Assembly: GCA_964579305.1 (NCBI GenBank)
Contig: CAZOGY010000101.1
Location: 1 to 12,738, forward strand
Direction of reading: 5' to 3'
DNA: 12,738 bases
Source of the DNA: JBCBWG01 sp964579305
GTDB lineage: Bacteria; Pseudomonadota; Alphaproteobacteria; Rhizobiales; Hyphomicrobiaceae
The first letter of the stretch is position 1. Every line of letters starts with the position of its first letter. The translations under genes and the position numbers were made by a program. The notes beneath the pieces are model-generated. The model did not search any database. It worked only from the letters and a program-made list of their open reading frames with translations, and had not been told where the DNA came from. Of this stretch, positions 7,651 to 12,738 are shown piece by piece.

Positions 7651-8331
7651 TTACTGGCGTTGTGCCCGGCGCAATTCAAAGCGGCAGGCGGCCTCGCCAC
7701 GGCTGCAACATGCGGTTTCTGCAAAGTGTAAATCGGTTCCAACGAGCGCCTGAAACAGGCGCGTGAACACCGCGGCATGCCAAGCGCAGGGACCCGGGAC
7801 ACCATTGCGGCCCGTGACACTGAGGGGATTGTCGGCAATCTCGAACGTCAGCGTGGGGCGATAGGCGACGGTCATCTTACCGCTGCCGGCAAAGGTCCAA
7901 GCGTGCTTTGAAATCGCGGCGGCCAGGGCAGGGCGTGCCGCAAACGCAGGCAGCGCTTTCAATACGGCCTGCGCGGGCTTGGGGATGCGGTGGGCTAACA
8001 CATAGTCGGCGGTTCGCCGGCCGGCGTCGCTCATGATCAAAAGGGCATCGGCCTGCGCCAACGCGACGTGCACGGCGCGGAACAGCCGGGCGACCGCGCG
8101 CTCGTCGACCATCGTCTGCGGTGGCTCAATGAGCAGACCTGGACAGTGAGCGGCCGCAAACAGGTCGGGCAGCAGTGCCTCACGGCCGGCAGCCTGCAAG
8201 GCGGCGACCAATTGCAGGACTGCGTTCGGGCCAATGCGCCCCAATTGCTCTGCGCCAAGATCGGGCCGGGTCTGACGCGGGCCGACCCAAGCACCGTCAG
8301 CCGTTAGTCGCGCGTTTGCGGCAGGGTCCAT
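7651..8331 (-). CDS. bchJ: BchJ, bacteriochlorophyll-synthesis protein with V4R domain
   Basis: A 226-residue protein with a C-terminal V4R (4-vinyl reductase) domain at about 145-222. It has Cys182 and His185 in PGPCAWHAAVF and a Cys-rich end with Cys208, Cys209 and Cys216 (ACCSRGEAACRFEL). BchJ was first named the 8(4)-vinyl reductase from Rhodobacter mutants. Later work assigned that activity to BciA/BciB, so BchJ is better viewed as an accessory protein whose V4R fold may bind a tetrapyrrole intermediate or act as a chaperone. The ATG at 8331 lies inside the end of bchE, a 28-bp overlap, with AGGAG at 8344-8340 spaced 8 nt, so it is co-transcribed and probably translationally coupled. Adjacency to bchE makes the assignment firm despite the modest conservation of this family. 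Confidence 0.85.
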   Translation of the reverse strand: MDPAANARLTADGAWVGPRQTRPDLGAEQLGRIGPNAVLQLVAALQAAGREALLPDLFAAAHCPGLLIEPPQTMVDERAVARLFRAVHVALAQADALLIMSDAGRRTADYVLAHRIPKPAQAVLKALPAFAARPALAAAISKHAWTFAGSGKMTVAYRPTLTFEIADNPLSVTGRNGVPGPCAWHAAVFTRLFQALVGTDLHFAETACCSRGEAACRFELRRAQRQ

Positions 8332-9971
8332 GCGACACGCTCCTGACTTGGCGCCGCGTTGCCCCCAGCGCGCAGGTCGTCCTCAGCGAGTTGTTCAGAT
8401 CCACCGCCGCAGGCCAGCACGGCTTCGCGCTCAGCCTTCAGACGCTTGGCGCGATCAGCGGCGGCTTCCCAATCATCCTGCTGGACTTTTGCGATCTTGC
8501 GCTTGCGGTCGAAGTGGAAATCCACCTTGTCTTTGGATTGCGGGCCCCAGTAATTGACCTTGCCAAGGTCATAGAACTTGCGTTCAAATCCGGCTTTGAG
8601 GAACGCTTTGAGGCAGCCCAGCAAATAACGCCGGCGGAAGCCTGTTCCGCGCCAGGGGTAGTAGAACAACGCTTTTTGCGAATAGAACCGCCGATAGTTG
8701 CGCATCACGAGATCGAGCAAAGTCGCGCGATCCATCGCGTCGGGCTTCATGATCGGCGTGACAAAATTGTATTTTTCAAAGTCGAAGATTTCGACCTTGT
8801 CGCCCAATTCCTGGAATAACGGCGAGAACGGCCAGGGCGTATACATGGCCCAGTTCGCGAGATCGGGCTGCCAATCCCAAGCCATGCGATAGGTTTCTTC
8901 CAGCGTCTCGGGTGTCTCGTTGTCGAGGCCAACGATGAACTGGGCTTCGGTGAAGATATCGGCTTCGCGCAAGAGCTGGATTGCGCGCTTGTTATCGGCG
9001 ATTTTCGTTTCTTTGTTGAACCTGTCGAGGCGCAGTTGTGCTGCTGCTTCGGTGCCAAGCGAAACGTGGACGAGGCCTGCTTTGCGATAAAGACCGAGAT
9101 ATTCCTCATCGCGCAAGATATCGGTCACGCGGGTATTGATGCCCCACTTGACCTTGTCGGGCAGGCCGCGGGCGATCAGTTCTTCGCAGAATTGGATGAA
9201 TTTCTTGCGATTGATCGTCGGCTCTTCATCGGCAAGAATGAAAAACCCGACGTCGTGCTCTTCCACGAGCTTTTGGATTTCATCGACAACGGCTTTGGGA
9301 TCGCGAATGCGGTAATCGCGCCAGAATTTCCATTGCGAACAGAATGTGCACGTGAACGGGCAACCGCGCGCCATGTTCGGGATCGCAACGCGGACGTTGA
9401 GCGGCACGTAAATGTATTTGTGCCATTCGAGAAGCGACCAGTCCGGGGTGATTGCTTCCAGATTTTCCACCGTCGGCGCGGCCTGCGTGGCGATGATCTG
9501 TTCGCCGTCACGATAGGCGAGGCCCTTGATCGCATCGCGCTCCGACGGCCAGCGGCCTTGCGCAATCGCGTCGATCAATTCGACGATGATCTCCTCGCCC
9601 TCGCCACGCACGATGCAGTCGATCCACGGCGCTTCGGACAGCACCTGCTTGTACATGAAGGTCGCGTGGACACCGCCGAGGATCGTCACGATCGAATAGT
9701 CGACCTCTTTGGCGATCTCCAGCGCGCGCTCGGCCTTGTAGATCGACGGCGTGATCGCGGTCGTGCCGACAACGTCAGGCTGGTATTCTGTGATGACGTC
9801 GCGGAGCTGGTCGTCCGTCAGCTCATTGGTCATCGCGTCGCAAAACTTGATATCGGTGTAGCCGGCCTGTTTCAGGGCACCGGCGATGTAGGCCACCCAA
9901 GCCGGCGGCCAGTTACCGGCGATTTCAGCGCCGCCCGAATGGTAGTTCGGGTGAATGAGCAAAATACGCAT
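8304..9971 (-). CDS. bchE: Anaerobic Mg-protoporphyrin IX monomethyl ester cyclase (B12/radical SAM)
   Basis: Forms the isocyclic (E) ring of bacteriochlorophyll, turning Mg-protoporphyrin IX monomethyl ester into divinyl protochlorophyllide with oxygen from water. It is the oxygen-independent counterpart of AcsF. The protein has 555 residues. A cobalamin-binding-type N-terminal domain covers about 1-150 (MRILLIHPNY, ILGGVHATF, IVRGEGEE). The radical SAM core (about 195-400) has the 4Fe-4S motif CPFTCTFC with Cys204, Cys208 and Cys211. A C-terminal domain rich in aromatic and basic residues follows (YYPWRGTGFRRRYLLG), then a charged, probably flexible tail after about 490. The ATG has GGAGG at 9984-9980, spaced 8 nt. 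Its stop lies inside bchJ. Immediately upstream are PpsR-like and FNR/FixK-like boxes, so low-oxygen control is likely. A gene for the O2-dependent cyclase is not in the window. Confidence 0.96.
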   Translation of the reverse strand: MRILLIHPNYHSGGAEIAGNWPPAWVAYIAGALKQAGYTDIKFCDAMTNELTDDQLRDVITEYQPDVVGTTAITPSIYKAERALEIAKEVDYSIVTILGGVHATFMYKQVLSEAPWIDCIVRGEGEEIIVELIDAIAQGRWPSERDAIKGLAYRDGEQIIATQAAPTVENLEAITPDWSLLEWHKYIYVPLNVRVAIPNMARGCPFTCTFCSQWKFWRDYRIRDPKAVVDEIQKLVEEHDVGFFILADEEPTINRKKFIQFCEELIARGLPDKVKWGINTRVTDILRDEEYLGLYRKAGLVHVSLGTEAAAQLRLDRFNKETKIADNKRAIQLLREADIFTEAQFIVGLDNETPETLEETYRMAWDWQPDLANWAMYTPWPFSPLFQELGDKVEIFDFEKYNFVTPIMKPDAMDRATLLDLVMRNYRRFYSQKALFYYPWRGTGFRRRYLLGCLKAFLKAGFERKFYDLGKVNYWGPQSKDKVDFHFDRKRKIAKVQQDDWEAAADRAKRLKAEREAVLACGGGSEQLAEDDLRAGGNAAPSQERVAWTLPQTRD

Positions 9972-9979
9972 GTGTCAGG

Positions 9980-9984
9980 CCTCC
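9980..9984 (-). promoter_or_regulatory. Shine-Dalgarno of bchE
   Basis: A perfect GGAGG read on the minus strand, 8 nt before the bchE ATG at 9971. It supports that start over any internal one. Confidence 0.75.
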
Positions 9985-10017
9985 AGCGGTCCATTGCGGT
10001 GACCCTAGAGGGATGGG

Positions 10018-10035
10018 TGTCAAATTAAGTTGACA
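10018..10035. promoter_or_regulatory. PpsR/CrtJ-type operator upstream of bchE
   Basis: TGTCAAATTAAGTTGACA is a perfect match to the published PpsR/CrtJ consensus TGT-N12-ACA, also in its longer form TGTC-N10-GACA. Its outer six bases on each side are exact inverted repeats. PpsR (CrtJ) is the redox- and light-responsive repressor of bch, crt and puc genes in purple bacteria. The box centre is about 55 bp upstream of the bchE ATG, just beyond the argE stop. If the start site is about 9995 (see the neighbouring FNR/FixK box), the box covers about -23 to -40, where a bound repressor would block polymerase. Binding is inferred; I saw only one such box. Confidence 0.75.
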
Positions 10036-10043
10036 CACATCAA
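10030..10043. promoter_or_regulatory. FNR/FixK-type box overlapping the PpsR operator
   Basis: TTGACACACATCAA reads TTGA-N6-TCAA, an exact match to the FixK/FnrL half-sites and one base from the E. coli FNR form TTGAT-N4-ATCAA. FNR/FixK-type regulators activate low-oxygen genes, and bchE is a known FnrL-controlled gene in Rhodobacter. The box centre is about 65 bp before the bchE ATG. If it sits at -41.5, the -10 region would be TAGGGT at 10007-10002, with no good -35 hexamer, as expected of an activator-dependent promoter. It shares 6 bp with the PpsR box. Confidence 0.65.
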
Positions 10044-10050
10044 TGTCAGA

Positions 10051-11232
10051 TCAATTTGGCGGCTCACTTGCGCACCATTCGGCTAGCCGGCCTAGAAACG
10101 CCATGCACTGGTCGATCTGCGATGTGGCTATCCATTCGTTGGCGGTGTGCGCCTGTACGATGTTGCCTGGGCCACAAACCACGGTGGAAAAGCCCGCCGC
10201 TTCGAAATGGCTGGCTTCGGTCGCGTAGGCGACAGCGAACGTCTCGTTTTGCCGGGCCAGCTTCAGGGCGAGTGCGACGGCTTCGCCACCTGTTCCCAAG
10301 CCAGCCTCAAACGCGGGCACATGATTGGTGCGCGACACGACAATTTCCGCTTCGGGCGCGGTCTGGCGCATCTGCGCTTGCAGCGTCCGGGCCAGCGCAC
10401 CGAGACGCTCATCTACGATATCTGGCGTGTCGCCCGGCACGGCTCGGATCTCAAAGCCGAACCAGCAATCTTCTGGAACGATGTTGCTTGCGCGCCCAGC
10501 TTCGATCTGCGTGACCTGAAGCGTGGTGTAGGGCGGATCAAAGCGGGGCTGCGGCTTTTGCTGAAACGCTTTTTCGATGTCGGCGAGTTCTTGAAGCAGG
10601 CGCGCGGCGATCATGATCGTGTTGACGCCACGATCGGGGATTGAGGAGTGCACCGCACGGCCCTTCAAAGCGACATGCCATCGGCAAGGGCCTTTGTGGG
10701 CGTCGACAACCGTCATTTCCGTTGGCTCGCCGACAATCACGATCCGAGGCGCCGGAAGCGCATGGCCAAGTTGCGCAATCATCGGAAGGACGCCGGTGCA
10801 CCCCACTTCCTCGTCGTAGGAGAACGCCAAGTGGATCGGTACCGCGAGCGGCTGGTCTTTCACATAGGGCACCAGCGCAAGCGCGCAGGCCAGATAGGCC
10901 TTCATGTCACAAGCGCCGCGGCCGTAGAGCCGGCCATCCTTTTCCGTCAGCTTGAAAGGGTCGGTGTCCCAGGCCTGACCGGTCACGGGCACCACGTCGG
11001 TATGTCCCGACAACGCGACGCCGGCAACGTCTGAAGGCCCAGCAATCGTTGCAAACAGCGATGCCTTTTGCCCGGTCTCATCGGGGATGCGGGTTGCGGC
11101 GATGCCATGTTTGGCAAGGAACGCTTCGACGTAGGCGACAAGATCCAGGTTGCTGCGGTGGCTTGTCGTGTCGAACGCAACAAGCTCAGCGAGGATCTCG
11201 ATGGCTTCGCGTGTCATTTGCGGACTGTTCAT
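10051..11232 (-). CDS. argE: Acetylornithine deacetylase (M20 family)
   Basis: Hydrolyses N-acetyl-L-ornithine to ornithine and acetate in the cytoplasm, in the linear arginine pathway. The 393-residue protein keeps the M20A metal and catalytic positions: His77 and Asp79 in SGHTDVVPV, Asp109 in GRGACDMK, Glu141 and Glu142 in SYDEEVGC, Glu169 in VGEPTEM, and His362 in IVQAHTANEW. GRAVHSS (191-197) marks the dimerisation domain. The set SYDEEVGCTG, VGEPTEMTVVDAHKG and GPGNIVQAHTANE is ArgE-like rather than DapE-like. The start is the ATG at 11232; ATG at codon 6 is possible. Neither has a clear ribosome site. It follows apaG on the same strand after 105 bp. Its stop lies 79 bp before bchE, and the bchE regulatory boxes lie in that gap, so bchE need not depend on argE transcription. 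Related M20 deacylases with other substrates cannot be fully excluded. Confidence 0.88.
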   Translation of the reverse strand: MNSPQMTREAIEILAELVAFDTTSHRSNLDLVAYVEAFLAKHGIAATRIPDETGQKASLFATIAGPSDVAGVALSGHTDVVPVTGQAWDTDPFKLTEKDGRLYGRGACDMKAYLACALALVPYVKDQPLAVPIHLAFSYDEEVGCTGVLPMIAQLGHALPAPRIVIVGEPTEMTVVDAHKGPCRWHVALKGRAVHSSIPDRGVNTIMIAARLLQELADIEKAFQQKPQPRFDPPYTTLQVTQIEAGRASNIVPEDCWFGFEIRAVPGDTPDIVDERLGALARTLQAQMRQTAPEAEIVVSRTNHVPAFEAGLGTGGEAVALALKLARQNETFAVAYATEASHFEAAGFSTVVCGPGNIVQAHTANEWIATSQIDQCMAFLGRLAEWCASEPPN

Positions 11233-11337
11233 AGCGCGTCCCGTCCCCTTGCCTGCAATCTCTCAGCCCCCGGTCGCCGCGACGTTGCAGCCGACCTGCA
11301 ATTTGCCCCAACTGCGTCCGAAGACGTTTCCCGGCGG

Positions 11338-11730
11338 CTAATTCGGCCGCGCGATACTCTCGGGGCTATCGAGCGAGAAGGCCGGGATTTCGATATCGAA
11401 CGCGTGACCGTCGCTTGCGCGCATCCCATAGCTGCCGCGCATGACGCCGGACGGCGTGCGTAATGGACATCCTGACGTGTAACTGAAGCGCTCGCCAGGC
11501 CCGAGCGTCGGGGTCTCACCAACCACACCGGGGCCGCTCACTTCTTCGGTTTGGCCATTGGCGTCGGTGATGATCCATCGCCGGGTGATCAGTTGTGCCG
11601 TGTCTTGGCCGTCGTTGATGATCTCGATTTCATAGAGCCAGAAGTATTGCCCAGCGCGCGGGTCCGAACGGGTCTCATCGTAGGTCGGCGTGGCGCGCAC
11701 GCGAAATCCCTGCGTCGTTGCTTCGTACAT
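11338..11730 (-). CDS. apaG: ApaG (Co2+/Mg2+ efflux-associated) protein
   Basis: A 130-residue member of the ApaG/DUF525 family, close to the usual ~125 residues. The whole protein is one fibronectin-III-like beta sandwich. The hallmark GPGVVGETP (66-74), the family's GxGxxG stretch, is present, as are FWLYEIEIINDG (30-41) near the start and GSYGMRASDG (99-108) near the end. The molecular role is unclear: mutants in Salmonella affect cobalt resistance and magnesium efflux, and the same fold in F-box proteins binds partner proteins. The ATG at 11730 is chosen because AGGGAGG (11742-11736) lies 5 nt upstream and because the family begins with MYEATT-like sequence. An upstream in-frame start at 11823 adds 31 residues without family resemblance. 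It may be co-transcribed with argE. The CDP-alcohol transferase gene is divergent from it. Confidence 0.93.
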   Translation of the reverse strand: MYEATTQGFRVRATPTYDETRSDPRAGQYFWLYEIEIINDGQDTAQLITRRWIITDANGQTEEVSGPGVVGETPTLGPGERFSYTSGCPLRTPSGVMRGSYGMRASDGHAFDIEIPAFSLDSPESIARPN

Positions 11731-11758
11731 CGAGGCCTCCCTTGTTACCGCAGCGCGC

Positions 11759-11776
11759 CGGGACGGTCTGGTCCCG
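11759..11776. repeat. Small hairpin in the apaG leader
   Basis: CGGGAC (11759-11764) and GTCCCG (11771-11776) form a perfect 6-bp stem with a 6-nt loop, 16 nt upstream of the apaG Shine-Dalgarno in the 225-bp divergent region. No known riboswitch pattern is recognised. It may be a leader hairpin or chance in GC-rich DNA. Confidence 0.25.
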
Positions 11777-11955
11777 CACATTGAACCGCGCGAAATGTCC
11801 GCCACAACAGTCGCATAGGCCAATCACCTTGCTGCAAGCACGATAGCTGCATCACAGGTGCGAACGTGATAGCGAACCCATGGGCGGTTTGACGCGTGAT
11901 GCAAACCTGCCCGCGCGCCAGGCCGGTCCGGCGCAGCCCGGTAAGGATATGCCCG

Positions 11956-12672
11956 ATGTTTGATGGCCGCATTCGCCCGCTCATTGACCCGCCGCTCAAC
12001 CGGATCGGACAGCGGATCGCGCGGGCCGGAATCTCTGCTGATGCCGTCACGATTGGCGGCTTTTTCGTTGGCATGATGGCGTTTCCAGCGGTCCTCTACG
12101 GCAATTACACGCTTGCACTTATTCTGATCCTGGTCAGCCGCCTAACCGATGGCCTGGACGGTGCCGTGGCGCGGGCGACCCGCAAAACCGACCGCGGCGG
12201 TTTTCTTGATATCGTGCTGGATTTCATTTTCTACGGCGCAATACCGCTTGCGTTTGCGATTGCCGCGCCAGAGGGCAACGCGCTTGCCGCCGCGGTATTG
12301 CTCATGAGCTTTTTTGCGAACGGCACGACGTTCCTCGGCTTTGCGATCATGGCGCAAAAGCGCGCTTTGGAAACGCGCAACCAAGGCGTCAAATCACTCT
12401 ATTACATGTCAGGCATTGCCGAAGGCTTCGAGACGATCGTGTTCTTATGTGCGATCTGCTTGTTCCCGGGTGCCTTCGTCACGCTCGCCTATATCTACGC
12501 CGCCATGTGCTTTGCCTCGGCCGCCGGGCGGATCGGCCTTGCCTGGATCGTGCTTGGCGATGCGCCGGAGGACGAGACAGCGAGCGCAGAAGACCTGCCG
12601 TCCCCAACGCCCGCCGAGCCGGCTGAAACGCGCGCCCGGGCACAGACAAATGCAAACGCCGACGCTGCTTGA
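11956..12672 (+). CDS. CDP-alcohol phosphatidyltransferase family membrane protein
   Basis: A membrane enzyme that would transfer a phosphatidyl group from CDP-diacylglycerol (or similar) to an alcohol in phospholipid synthesis. From ATG 11956 it has 238 residues. The family's metal-binding motif is seen at D65-x2-D68-G69-x2-A72-R73, then G81-x3-D85-x3-D89. The distance between the AR pair and the glycine is seven residues instead of the usual eight. This resembles the short YnjF-type proteins more than classical PgsA, so the acceptor alcohol is unassigned. Membrane helices follow at about 30-60, 92-104, 108-135, 158-178 and 181-200, with a disordered acidic/alanine tail from about 203. AAGGA (11943-11947) lies 8 nt before this ATG, which is why I prefer it over the ATG at 11896. 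It is divergent from apaG. Confidence 0.88.
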   Translation: MFDGRIRPLIDPPLNRIGQRIARAGISADAVTIGGFFVGMMAFPAVLYGNYTLALILILVSRLTDGLDGAVARATRKTDRGGFLDIVLDFIFYGAIPLAFAIAAPEGNALAAAVLLMSFFANGTTFLGFAIMAQKRALETRNQGVKSLYYMSGIAEGFETIVFLCAICLFPGAFVTLAYIYAAMCFASAAGRIGLAWIVLGDAPEDETASAEDLPSPTPAEPAETRARAQTNANADAA

Positions 12673-12679
12673 GCCTGCT

Positions 12680-12711
12680 TAAAGCGTGTCGCATGAAATG
12701 CGCCTCGCTTT
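12680..12711. repeat. Nested inverted repeat after the CDP-alcohol transferase gene
   Basis: TAAAGCG (12680-12686) pairs with CGCTTTA (12705-12711), and an inner GCAT/ATGC (12691-12694, 12698-12701) can fold inside it. It starts 8 nt after the stop codon. It may be a terminator, though without a T run, or the end of a dispersed repeat common in some alphaproteobacterial genomes. The window ends 27 bases later and nothing else is visible. Confidence 0.35.
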
Positions 12712-12738
12712 AGCTCTGTTGCGCTCACGGGCCGTTGG

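Noticed and set aside
9036..10028. Long plus-strand open frame antisense to bchE
   Set aside because: It is the shadow of a clearly conserved gene, with no recognisable protein and no start signal.
10030..10035. TTGACA as a plus-strand -35 hexamer
   Set aside because: No -10 at the right distance and no plus-strand gene downstream; it is better explained as half of the PpsR box.
4546..11232. DapE and ArgE as a duplicated gene pair
   Set aside because: They share the M20 fold, but their diagnostic motifs differ and they lie far apart on opposite strands; this is ancient paralogy, not a local duplication.

Overview
This is a GC-rich window from what looks like a phototrophic (purple, bacteriochlorophyll-making) alphaproteobacterium. 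The evidence is a bchE–bchJ pair for anaerobic bacteriochlorophyll synthesis. In front of it sits a PpsR/CrtJ-type box, TGT-N12-ACA, overlapping a TTGA-N6-TCAA box of the FNR/FixK type. The TerB/J-domain protein, amidase and ApaG also fit an alphaproteobacterium. The genus cannot be told from the sequence alone.

Layout: positions 1-2704 are a leftward block. It holds a secreted caspase-fold protein cut by the window start, a zinc N-acetylmuramoyl-L-alanine amidase, and a TerB plus J-domain co-chaperone-like protein whose stop overlaps the amidase start. A 267-bp divergent region follows. The rightward block (2972-7460) encodes a small DUF805 membrane protein, an unnamed two-helix membrane protein, DapE (lysine/diaminopimelate synthesis) and a SulP anion transporter with a C-terminal STAS domain. 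SulP converges on the leftward bchE–bchJ pair across a 190-bp gap that carries an imperfect direct duplication. Upstream of bchE, on the same strand, lie an ArgE-type deacetylase and apaG. A rightward CDP-alcohol phosphatidyltransferase with its own Shine-Dalgarno closes the window. No gene-free stretch exceeds 300 bases, and I saw no tRNA, rRNA, CRISPR array, insertion sequence or phage gene.

Most genes are housekeeping: cell-wall turnover, diaminopimelate and arginine synthesis, anion transport and phospholipid synthesis. The distinctive part is the bchEJ unit. BchE closes the fifth ring of the bacteriochlorophyll precursor without oxygen, and the two overlapping boxes give a simple model in which the unit is switched on under low oxygen and repressed under oxygen or light. 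No other photosynthesis gene flanks it here, so it may be an outlying island rather than part of the main photosynthesis cluster. I did not find convincing evidence of a wholly new multi-gene system. The least explained coding sequence is the two-helix membrane protein at about 3402-4370.
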